8,838 bases of DNA, taken from the NCBI GenBank assembly GCA_021604925.1, contig BQJX01000081.1, forward strand, positions 1-8,838, in the 5' to 3' direction. This document shows, one piece after another, positions 1-7,990 of the stretch. The stretch is from Gemmatimonadota bacterium (GTDB taxonomy: Bacteria; ARS69). The position numbers were made by a program, and so were the translations under genes. The notes under the pieces are model-generated. The model did not search any database, had not been told where the DNA came from, and saw only the letters and a list, made by a program, of their open reading frames with translations. Each line of letters starts with the position of its first letter. Within the stretch, counting starts at the first letter, position 1.

Positions 1-17
1 ATTTCGACCAAGGGGGG

Positions 18-45
18 TTCCCCTCAGCGCCAGAAAGAGTACAAT
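18..45 (+). promoter_or_regulatory. Candidate promoter of the suf operon
   Basis: A TACAAT hexamer at 40-45 matches the bacterial -10 consensus at five of six positions. It lies 16 bp downstream of TTCCCC at 18-23, which matches the -35 consensus at only three of six. The -10 sits inside the AT-rich repeat described separately, so a repressor bound there would block RNA polymerase. The weak -35 would suit an activator-dependent or GC-rich-organism promoter, but this is inference; TATAGA at 56-61 is a less supported alternative -10. Confidence 0.35.
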
Positions 46-60
46 ATCAGTACGATATAG
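38..60. promoter_or_regulatory. Candidate Rrf2 operator: tandem and inverted repeat
   Basis: An AT-rich island in otherwise GC-rich DNA. It holds two adjacent 11-bp direct repeats, AGTACAATATC (38-48) and AGTACGATATA (49-59), identical at 9 of 11 positions. Overlapping them is a perfect inverted repeat, ATATC (44-48) and GATAT (54-58), separated by 5 bp. Rrf2 regulators bind as dimers to dyad sites and usually control their own operon, so a site 80-100 bp upstream of the Rrf2 gene is a plausible operator. It does not resemble the E. coli IscR type 1 or type 2 motifs closely. The repeats are seen; the operator role is inferred. Confidence 0.4.
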
Positions 61-111
61 AACCCAGGGTCGGGAGGCGCAGTCAAAGTCGCCTGGAATC
101 CGCCCGGAAAC

Positions 112-123
112 CCCCTTCAGGGG
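112..123 (+). promoter_or_regulatory. Small hairpin next to the regulator's ribosome binding site
   Basis: CCCC (112-115), loop TTCA, GGGG (120-123) forms a short 4-bp GC stem ending 2 bases before the GGAGAGG Shine-Dalgarno stretch (126-132) of the Rrf2 gene. It may affect initiation, or it may be chance in GC-rich DNA. No riboswitch fold is recognised. Confidence 0.2.
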
Positions 124-137
124 CCGGAGAGGCTGAA

Positions 138-634
138 ATGATCGCATTCACCCGTCGGACGGACATCGCGCTGCTGGCGCTGGCCACTCTGGCGGAGGCG
201 AATTCTCGCCCCTCTTCCAACCCCATGAGCACCCGGCACATTGCGGAGCGATACAACGTGTCCCACCCGCTGGTGATGAATGTGCTGAAGGACCTGCACC
301 GGGCCGGGATCGTGGAGTCCACGCGCGGCGCCAAGGGCGGCTACGCTCTGGGGCGCCCCGCCGACAACGTCACGGTCCAGGAAGTCCTGGTTGCGATCGA
401 GGGGCAGCCCTCCCTGGCGGCCTGTTGCGGTGAGGTGGCCATCCCTCACTCCACGGATTGCAACGTCGGCCTGCAGTGTCCCATCACGCACGCCGTGCAA
501 CGACTGAACGACCGCATCCAGAACTTTCTCGGCGAGATCACGCTCGCCGACCTGTTGATCCACTCGGCTGCGGAGCCGCGGACCACGCAGATCGTGCCGT
601 TGTCCACTCTCCGCTCTTCCGACAAGGGAGTCTC

Positions 635-638
<4 letters not shown>
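138..638 (+). CDS. Rrf2-family Fe-S-type transcriptional regulator of the suf operon
   Basis: A 166-residue protein, the usual length for the Rrf2 family (IscR, NsrR, RsrR and SUF-linked regulators). An N-terminal winged helix-turn-helix covers about residues 1-80: TRRTDIALLALATLA opens it, a recognition helix lies around SHPLVMNVLKDLHRAG (42-57), and the wing motif is RGAKGGYAL (63-71). A dimerisation helix and cysteine cluster follow, with C96, C97, C108 and C114, then H118. Rrf2 proteins commonly bind a [2Fe-2S] or [4Fe-4S] cluster here, but the spacing differs from IscR's C-X5-C-X5-C, so it is not called iscR. The ATG at 138 follows GGAGAGG (126-132). The stop overlaps the sufB start by 4 bp (ATGA), implying translational coupling. 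The inferred role is Fe-S-responsive control of its own operon; whether it represses or activates cannot be read from sequence. Confidence 0.93.
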
Positions 639-2089
<1,451 letters not shown>

Positions 2090-2142
2090 CCCCGGCCTTC
2101 GACCAAACCTAGAGACCCGGAAACGGAAGGAAACAATCCAAG

Positions 2143-2907
2143 ATGCTCGAGATCAAGAATCTGCATGCAAGCGTGGAGGGTCAGCCGATCCTCAAGGGAA
2201 TCGACCTCAAGGTCGCCGCCGGCGAAGTGCACTCCATCATGGGCCCGAACGGTTCGGGCAAGAGCACGCTGGCCCAGGTGCTGGCCGGCCACGACGCGTA
2301 CGAAGTCACGCAGGGAAGCATCACGCTGGACGGCAAGGACCTGCTGGACATGGAGGCCGACGAACGCGCCCGCGAGGGCATGTTCATGGCGTTCCAGTAC
2401 CCGGTCGAGATTCCGGGCGTCTCCACCATGGAGTTCCTCAAGACCGCGTACAACGCGCTCCGGGAGCACCGCGGCGAGAAGGAAGTGGACGCACTGGACT
2501 TCCTCAACCTGGTGAAGGAAAAGCTGGCGCTGGTGGAAATGGACCTGGCCTTCCTCAGCCGGTCCGTGAACCAGGGATTCTCCGGCGGCGAGAAGAAGCG
2601 CCACGAGATCTTCCAGATGGCGGTGCTGGAACCGGCCATCGCGATCCTGGACGAGACGGACTCCGGCCTGGATATCGATGCCCTGCGCATCGTGTCGGGC
2701 GGCATCAACAAGCTGCGCAACCCCAAGCGGGCGATGGTGGTGATCACCCACTACCAGCGCCTCCTGGATTTCGTGCAGCCGGACTTCGTCCACGTGCTGG
2801 TGGACGGCCGGATCGCCAAGTCGGGCGGCAAGGAACTGGCTCTGGAGCTGGAAGACAAGGGCTACGCCTGGCTCGAGAACGCGGCCGCTGCCGCCGCAAC
2901 GTCCTAG
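2143..2907 (+). CDS. sufC: SufC, ABC-type ATPase of the SUF complex
   Basis: A 254-residue soluble ABC ATPase, close to the usual ~250 for SufC. It binds SufB and SufD; ATP-driven dimerisation reshapes the SufBC2D complex during cluster assembly. Walker A is GPNGSGKST (34-42), the signature is FSGGEKKRHE (from 146), Walker B and the catalytic glutamate are AILDETDSGLD (167-177, E171), and the H-loop histidine is H203 in VITHYQRLLD. The signature variant SGGEKKR and the DETDSGLD Walker B are typical of SufC rather than transporter ATPases, and there is no membrane segment. The ATG at 2143 lies 11 bp after AGGA (2128-2131), a rather long spacer. The sufD gene follows after 9 bp. Confidence 0.98.
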   Translation: MLEIKNLHASVEGQPILKGIDLKVAAGEVHSIMGPNGSGKSTLAQVLAGHDAYEVTQGSITLDGKDLLDMEADERAREGMFMAFQYPVEIPGVSTMEFLKTAYNALREHRGEKEVDALDFLNLVKEKLALVEMDLAFLSRSVNQGFSGGEKKRHEIFQMAVLEPAIAILDETDSGLDIDALRIVSGGINKLRNPKRAMVVITHYQRLLDFVQPDFVHVLVDGRIAKSGGKELALELEDKGYAWLENAAAAAATS

Positions 2908-2916
2908 GGGGAGAGA

Positions 2917-4227
2917 ATGACCGTCATGACCCCTGAACTGAGCGGACATCAGGCAGCACGGGACGCGTTCGTGGAAGGGCCCGGCGCCCAGGCGCCGGCG
3001 TGGCTCGCGGACCTTCGCCAGGCCGGGTGGGACCGTTTCCAGGAACTCGGATTCCCCACCACGGACCATGAGGACTGGCGGATCGCGGACGTCTCCCCCA
3101 TCGCCAAGACCGCCTTCACCTTGCCCAAGTCGCAAACGGCCGGCGCGGACATCGGCACGTTCGATGATCTCTCCGGTCCCACGTTGGCATTCGTGGATGG
3201 AGCGTTCGCGCCGGAGCTGTCGAACATCGGCTCGCTGCCCAAGGGCGTGCTGGTCATGCCGCTGTCGGAGGCCATTGTCTCGCATCGCGAACTGGTCGAG
3301 CCGCGCCTGGCTTCGCTGGCGGGCGACGGCGAAGCGTTCACGGAGATGAACACCGCATTCCTGCGGGAAGGTCTCTTCGTGCACGTGGCCAAGAACGTGG
3401 ACCTGCCGGGCGCCGTGCAGGCGCGCTTCCTGGCCCGGGCCAGCTCGGATGCCTGCATGACGCAGATGCGTTCGCTGGTCGTTCTGGAAGAGGGCGCGCG
3501 CGCCACGGTGCTGGAGGAGTTCCTGTCCGAGGACGAGGCCGGCCCCATGTTCACGAACGCGGTCACGCAGTACTTCCTGGGCGCGAACGCACACGGCAAG
3601 CACTACCTCATCGAGCGCGAGCATGAGGCCGCCTACGTGGTCTCCTCGCTGTACGTGGAACAGCAGCGGGACACGGACTTCGCGTCCCACTCCGCGCTCC
3701 TGGGCGGCGCCGTCGTGCGGAACAACGTGTTTCCCACCATGCGCGGCGAGAACTGCATGAGTGTGGTGAACGGCATGTACATCCCGCACGACGACCAGAT
3801 CCACGACAACCGGATGCTCGTGCGCCACACCATGCCGAACTGCCAGAGTCGCCAGTACTACCGCGGCATCCTGTCGGACCACGCCAAGACCATGTTCAGC
3901 GGCCGCATCGTGGTGGACGAGGGCGCCCAGCAGACGGACGCGGTCCAGTCCAACAAGAACCTGTTGCTGTCCCGCACGTGCATGGCGCAGACCAAGCCGC
4001 AGCTCGAGATCTACGCGGACGACGTGAAGTGCACGCATGGCGCCACCACCGGCCAGATCGACGAGAGCGCCATCTTCTACTTCAAGGCTCGCGGCATCCA
4101 CGAGGCCGACGCCCGTCGTCTGCTCACGTTCGCGTTCGTGAACGAGATCTTCGAGCGGATGGACCTGGAAGTCGTGCGCGAACGACTGCAGGGACTCGTG
4201 GCCGACCGTCTCAACCAGAAGGTCTAG
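2917..4227 (+). CDS. sufD: SufD, Fe-S cluster scaffold subunit
   Basis: A 436-residue paralogue of SufB that pairs with it in the SufBC2D scaffold and is needed for iron entry and cluster formation. The N-terminal helical part (about 1-150) contains the common SufD motif EDWRIADVSP, with the preceding FPTTDHEDWR around residue 50. The beta-helix core follows. Near the C-terminus, EIYADDVKCTHGATTGQID carries H374, matching the functionally important H360 of E. coli SufD, then FYFKARGI and the terminal helix. The ATG at 2917 has a GGGGAGAG stretch just upstream that begins within the end of sufC's TAG stop. A second ATG four codons downstream (2926) is possible but lacks a comparable site. The stop TAG begins the AGGAGG of sufS. 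Confidence 0.97.
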   Translation: MTVMTPELSGHQAARDAFVEGPGAQAPAWLADLRQAGWDRFQELGFPTTDHEDWRIADVSPIAKTAFTLPKSQTAGADIGTFDDLSGPTLAFVDGAFAPELSNIGSLPKGVLVMPLSEAIVSHRELVEPRLASLAGDGEAFTEMNTAFLREGLFVHVAKNVDLPGAVQARFLARASSDACMTQMRSLVVLEEGARATVLEEFLSEDEAGPMFTNAVTQYFLGANAHGKHYLIEREHEAAYVVSSLYVEQQRDTDFASHSALLGGAVVRNNVFPTMRGENCMSVVNGMYIPHDDQIHDNRMLVRHTMPNCQSRQYYRGILSDHAKTMFSGRIVVDEGAQQTDAVQSNKNLLLSRTCMAQTKPQLEIYADDVKCTHGATTGQIDESAIFYFKARGIHEADARRLLTFAFVNEIFERMDLEVVRERLQGLVADRLNQKV

Positions 4228-4239
4228 GAGGAACTCGTC

Positions 4240-5493
<1,254 letters not shown>

Positions 5494-5506
5494 CGGGAGA
5501 GGAATG

Positions 5507-5959
5507 ATGGACGCCGACCTTCGCGAACTCTACCAGCAGGTGATTCTGGATCATCACCGCAAGCCGCGGAACTTCGGGCCGCTGACCGCGCCGGATCGGG
5601 CCGCGGTGGGCTTCAATCCGCTGTGTGGAGATCGCATCCAGGTCCAGCTGATGCTGGACGAGAACGACCGCATCACCGACGTGCACTTCACGGGCGAGGG
5701 CTGTGCCATCTGCACGGCCTCCGCGTCCATGATGACCGAGAGCGTGCAATCCAAGACGCTGGACGAGGCCAAGCAACTCTTCCACGGGTTCCACGAGCTT
5801 CTCACCACCGGCGACGACCCGGGCGAAGTGGACCTGGGCAAGCTGTCGCTCTTTGCCGGGGTTCGCGAGTTTCCCGTTCGCGTCAAATGCGCCACGCTTC
5901 CCTGGCACACGCTCACGGCCGCCGCGGAGAACCGCGAAGAGCCGATCTCCACCGAATAG
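5507..5959 (+). CDS. sufU: SufU, zinc-type sulfur transfer protein (IscU/NifU-like)
   Basis: A 150-residue protein of the IscU/NifU-N fold. In Bacillus subtilis, SufU is a zinc-dependent sulfurtransferase that accepts persulfide sulfur from SufS. The ligand set C40, D42, C66 and C128 aligns with B. subtilis C41, D43, C66 and C128. The 62-residue gap between the last two cysteines is about 19 longer than in IscU, the insertion that marks SufU. The residue before C128 is lysine, where IscU has histidine, which favours the transferase role over a scaffold. An extra cysteine, C69, occurs in GCAICTAS. Two consecutive ATGs (5504, 5507) are possible; 5507 is preferred because GGAG (5496-5499) then lies at 7 bp rather than 4. 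It follows sufS by 13 bp. Confidence 0.95.
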   Translation: MDADLRELYQQVILDHHRKPRNFGPLTAPDRAAVGFNPLCGDRIQVQLMLDENDRITDVHFTGEGCAICTASASMMTESVQSKTLDEAKQLFHGFHELLTTGDDPGEVDLGKLSLFAGVREFPVRVKCATLPWHTLTAAAENREEPISTE

Positions 5960-5968
5960 CCGCCCACC

Positions 5969-5974
5969 GGAGGG
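5969..5974 (+). promoter_or_regulatory. Ribosome binding site deciding the sufT-like GTG start
   Basis: GGAGGG lies 4 bp before the GTG at 5979. It fixes the start there; the frame is open upstream into sufU (to 5853) and there is no in-frame ATG near this site. Confidence 0.7.
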
Positions 5975-5978
5975 TACC

Positions 5979-6323
5979 GTGTCCGACAACAATGCACTGC
6001 AGATCAAGTACGAAGGCGACCTCAAGTTCCGGGAGCCGTCCATTGCCGCGTTCAAGGAGACGTACGATCCCGAGATCCCGGTGGACATCTACGAGCTCGG
6101 TTTGATCTACGGGCTGGACGTCTCCGAAGAGGGAACCGCCACCGTCACCATGACGCTGACCTCTCCGGCCTGCCCCGCCGCCGAGTCCATTCCCGCGGAG
6201 ATCGAGGCGCGCCTGCGCGCGATCCAGGGCATCGAAGACGTGAAGATCGACATCGTGTGGGATCCGCCGTGGAGCCAGGAGATGATGTCCGAAGTGGCCA
6301 AAGTCTCGCTGGGCTTCTTCTAG
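5979..6323 (+). CDS. sufT: SufT-like MIP18/DUF59 Fe-S maturation protein
   Basis: A 114-residue protein starting at GTG. It belongs to the MIP18/DUF59 family, whose members (SufT, PaaD, and eukaryotic CIA2 proteins) help mature Fe-S proteins. The family hallmarks are present in order: DPEIPVDIYELGLIY (30-44), then TMTLTSPACP with the conserved cysteine C65, a helix rich in glutamate and alanine, and VWDPPW (93-98), ending MSEVAKVSLGFF. In Staphylococcus, SufT has been linked to Fe-S protein maturation under high demand; the biochemical role is not settled. Location between sufU and an A-type carrier supports the same pathway. The preceding gap is 19 bp and the stop TAG runs into the AGGAGG of the next gene. 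A PaaD-like function is unlikely because no phenylacetate genes are nearby. Confidence 0.9.
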   Translation: MSDNNALQIKYEGDLKFREPSIAAFKETYDPEIPVDIYELGLIYGLDVSEEGTATVTMTLTSPACPAAESIPAEIEARLRAIQGIEDVKIDIVWDPPWSQEMMSEVAKVSLGFF

Positions 6324-6327
6324 GAGG
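6322..6327 (+). promoter_or_regulatory. Ribosome binding site of the A-type carrier gene
   Basis: AGGAGG, a perfect anti-SD match, starts inside the TAG stop of the previous gene. It lies 2 bp from a GTG (6330) and 5 bp from the adjacent in-frame ATG (6333), so the ATG is the better start. Confidence 0.65.
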
Positions 6328-6332
6328 TCGTG

Positions 6333-6692
6333 ATGAACCCGTCCACCAGGGCCCAACCGGAAGCGCCGATCGACCTCACCGAGGCCGCGGCCCGGGCCAT
6401 CCTGTCGCGCGCGGAGCGGGAGGAGTGCGTGGGCTTGCCGCTGCGCGTGCGCATCCAGGGCGGCGGCTGTTCCGGCGTGACCTACAAGATGTCGTACGAG
6501 GCCGAGCCGCTGGCGGAAGGCGACTTCGTGAAGAGCGCGCACGGGGCCACGGTGGTGGTGGACCCGCGCTCCATCGTGTTCCTGAAAGGGTCCACGCTGG
6601 ACTACCAGAAGGACCTGATGCAGCAGCGCTTCGTGTGGACCAACCCGAACGCCAAGAGCAGTTGCGGGTGCGGAGAGTCGTTCAGCATCTGA
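6333..6692 (+). CDS. sufA: A-type Fe-S carrier (SufA/IscA/ErpA family)
   Basis: A 119-residue HesB/IscA-family protein, thought to carry Fe-S clusters from the SUF scaffold to apo-proteins. The three conserved cysteines are C46 in QGGGCSGVTY and C111 and C113 in the C-terminal SSCGCGESF. Between them lie VVVDPRSIVFLKGSTLDY and the NPN motif shortly before the cysteine pair, all typical. The N-terminal 12 residues are rich in proline and not conserved. A GTG one codon upstream (6330) is an alternative start, adding one residue. SufA, IscA and ErpA cannot be told apart reliably by sequence; sufA is used because of its place in the suf operon. It is the last gene of the operon and faces a convergent gene 75 bp away. 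Confidence 0.95.
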   Translation: MNPSTRAQPEAPIDLTEAAARAILSRAEREECVGLPLRVRIQGGGCSGVTYKMSYEAEPLAEGDFVKSAHGATVVVDPRSIVFLKGSTLDYQKDLMQQRFVWTNPNAKSSCGCGESFSI

Positions 6693-6695
6693 ACG

Positions 6696-6717
6696 GGGCC
6701 GGGCGGCGCCACGGCCC
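6696..6717 (+). terminator. Possible suf operon terminator hairpin
   Basis: GGGCCG (6696-6701) and CGGCCC (6712-6717) form a perfect 6-bp inverted repeat around a 10-base loop, starting 4 bases after the last suf stop codon. There is no T-tract after it, so it would be an imperfect intrinsic terminator. In GC-rich DNA it may also be chance. Confidence 0.35.
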
Positions 6718-6756
6718 GCGCCGGTGGGCAGCGACCCTACGGGCCCGGTGCCCCCT

Positions 6757-6768
6757 GACCGCCCGGTC
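6757..6768 (-). terminator. Possible hairpin at the end of the sulfotransferase-like gene
   Basis: GACC (6757-6760), loop GCCC, GGTC (6765-6768) is a compact dyad that overlaps the last base of the TAG stop on the minus strand. A palindrome, CGGGCCCG, lies just beyond at 6740-6747. No T-tract follows on the minus strand, so a terminator role is tentative. Confidence 0.25.
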
Positions 6769-7343
6769 TAGGCCTTCCGATTCCGGTACAGCGACGGATC
6801 GACCACCGCGGCCATCTTTGCCGCATCCAGCGTGCCGCCGAAGAACTCGGCCACTCCCTTCAGGACGGTATCGGGATCCCGCAGCACCTCGTTGTAGCTG
6901 ACCTGCAGAACCGACAGGTGCGACTGCTTCGCGATCCACCCCTCCAGATGCGCCAGGTGCTTGGTGAAAATCTCGGCCATCCGCTCATCCGTGGCGTGGT
7001 CCGCGTTCTTGCCCAGCCGCTCCAGCATCTTGCGCTCCGACGCCAGGATCTCCTGCGTATCCCGTCGCATCAGCACCACCCGGTAGCGTTCGTTCGCCGG
7101 CAGGTGGTACAGCAACAGCGACACCATCTTGAAGACCTTCCCGCGCGTCTCCGGGATCCAGGACGAGTCCTCCTTGATCTGCTTGACCCGCTCGAACTCG
7201 TAGTACCCCTTGGGGTTGTCCACGTCGGCCTCGCGCAGGCCGTCCGTGATCGGGGTCATTCCGCCCGACTCGAGCATTTTCATCATCATGGAGGTTCCGG
7301 AGCGGGGCAGTCCCGAAACGATGGCAATCTCCTGCGGATCCAA
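6768..7343 (-). CDS. Small sulfotransferase-family P-loop protein
   Basis: A 191-residue protein resembling PAPS-dependent sulfotransferases, which transfer sulfate to hydroxyl or amine groups. The 5'-phosphosulfate loop is GLPRSGTSMM (11-20). The 3'-phosphate site is RRDTQEILASE, in which R94 and S102 have the same 8-residue spacing as the R130/S138 pair of human SULT1E1. NPKGYYE (43-49) is a motif I associate with bacterial members of this group. Near the C-terminus, VSYNEVLRDPDTVLKGVAEFFGG matches the usual final segment, so the protein looks complete though shorter than the 250-300 residues of many relatives. There is no signal peptide or membrane span. The start is TTG at 7343, supported by AGGAGG at 4 bp and by homology beginning at residue 5. 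It is probably transcribed from its own promoter. The acceptor substrate is unknown and the neighbours give no clue. Confidence 0.85.
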   Translation of the reverse strand: MDPQEIAIVSGLPRSGTSMMMKMLESGGMTPITDGLREADVDNPKGYYEFERVKQIKEDSSWIPETRGKVFKMVSLLLYHLPANERYRVVLMRRDTQEILASERKMLERLGKNADHATDERMAEIFTKHLAHLEGWIAKQSHLSVLQVSYNEVLRDPDTVLKGVAEFFGGTLDAAKMAAVVDPSLYRNRKA

Positions 7344-7347
7344 GGTG

Positions 7348-7353
7348 CCTCCT
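7348..7353 (-). promoter_or_regulatory. Ribosome binding site fixing a TTG start
   Basis: On the minus strand this reads AGGAGG, 4 bp before the TTG at 7343. No in-frame ATG lies nearby; the ATG at 7362 is in a different frame and opens a shadow reading frame. Confidence 0.7.
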
Positions 7354-7397
7354 GCGGTTCATCGGGGCGAAACGGTGGGTGGGTAGACCGGGCCAGC

Positions 7398-7426
7398 ATT
7401 ATCCCAGAATCCGGGCGCTCACTCAA
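7398..7426 (-). promoter_or_regulatory. Sigma70-like promoter for the sulfotransferase-like gene
   Basis: On the minus strand, TTGAGT (7426-7421) and GATAAT (7403-7398) are separated by exactly 17 bp and match the -35 and -10 consensus at four and five of six positions. A TG dinucleotide one base before the -10 gives an extended -10 element. Transcription would begin near 7391, leaving a leader of roughly 48 bases before the TTG start. The site lies in the 119-bp gap after folA, so the gene can be expressed separately from thyA-folA. Confidence 0.6.
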
Positions 7427-7441
7427 CCGTGGCGAGCGGCG

Positions 7442-7457
7442 GCGGCGGGCAAGCCGC
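7442..7457 (-). terminator. Weak hairpin just after folA
   Basis: GCGGC (7442-7446) and GCCGC (7453-7457) form a 5-bp dyad with a 6-base loop, 6 bases beyond the folA stop. No T-tract follows. It could end the thyA-folA transcript before the next promoter, but the support is thin. Confidence 0.2.
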
Positions 7458-7462
7458 GCCCC

Positions 7463-7990
7463 TCAGTACTGCGTGGCGCGGGGCGGCGGGTCCGACTGGC
7501 GACGCACGTAGGTCTGGAACGTGAGGTCGTACTGGTTCCGCTCGTCGGCCGCGAATCGGCGCTCGGCGGCCAGCTCCCACTCCTGTTCGTCGAACCGGGG
7601 AAAGCGGACATCGCCGTCCACGTGCGCGTGGACCCGCGTGAGGTGCAGGCGATGGGCCAGCGGCAACGCCTCCCGATAGAGGCCGGCGCCGCCCACCACG
7701 AACGCGGTCCCGGCGCCGGTTCCGGCCGCCAGGTCGATGGCCTGACCGAGCGAAGACGCCACCAGCACTCCGTCCGGCACGTGCAGGTCCGGTCGGCTCG
7801 TCACCACAATGGTGGTCCGGCCCGGCAGCGGCTTTCCCACGGACTCCCACGTGCGACGGCCCATCAGCACCGGATGTCCCATGGTGGTCTTCTTGAAGTG
7901 CCGGAGATCGGCGGGGAGCCGCCACGGCAGATCGTTGTCCCGACCGATCACGCGGCCTTCGTCCATCGCCACGATGATCTCCAGGTTCAT
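7463..7990 (-). CDS. folA: Dihydrofolate reductase
   Basis: A 175-residue DHFR, which reduces dihydrofolate to tetrahydrofolate with NADPH and so regenerates the cofactor that thymidylate synthase oxidises. Visible family motifs are IVAMDEGRVIGRDNDLPWRLPADLRHFK (M9-K33; the Met20-loop region with D28 equivalent to E. coli catalytic D27), MGRRTWESVGKPLPGR (43-58) for NADPH binding, and FVVGGAGLYREAL (97-109), containing the cofactor-binding double glycine. The C-terminal strand has the usual Y-D-L-T-F-Q pattern. It is a little longer than E. coli DHFR (159), with a proline-rich tail of about 10 residues. The ATG at 7990 overlaps the thyA stop by 4 bp (ATGA), indicating coupling; no strong Shine-Dalgarno is seen. 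The longer open frame upstream reaches into thyA and is not used. Confidence 0.97.
   Translation of the reverse strand: MNLEIIVAMDEGRVIGRDNDLPWRLPADLRHFKKTTMGHPVLMGRRTWESVGKPLPGRTTIVVTSRPDLHVPDGVLVASSLGQAIDLAAGTGAGTAFVVGGAGLYREALPLAHRLHLTRVHAHVDGDVRFPRFDEQEWELAAERRFAADERNQYDLTFQTYVRRQSDPPPRATQY

Noticed and set aside
12..23. GGGGGG-TT-CCCC near the left edge as a terminator
   Set aside because: The loop is too small for a stable full stem and no T-tract follows; it is more likely just promoter-region sequence.
458..634. N-terminal extension of SufB to an upstream ATG
   Set aside because: The extension lies inside the regulator gene in another frame, is rich in arginine and histidine, and has no counterpart in SufB. 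The ATG at 635 has a ribosome binding site and the right N-terminus.
5853..5978. ATG start for the SufT-like gene inside sufU
   Set aside because: It adds 42 basic, proline-rich residues unlike the family; GTG at 5979 has GGAGGG at 4 bp.
6985..7362. ATG-initiated frame overlapping the sulfotransferase-like start
   Set aside because: It is in a different frame from the P-loop protein and its arginine- and glycine-rich product has no motifs.
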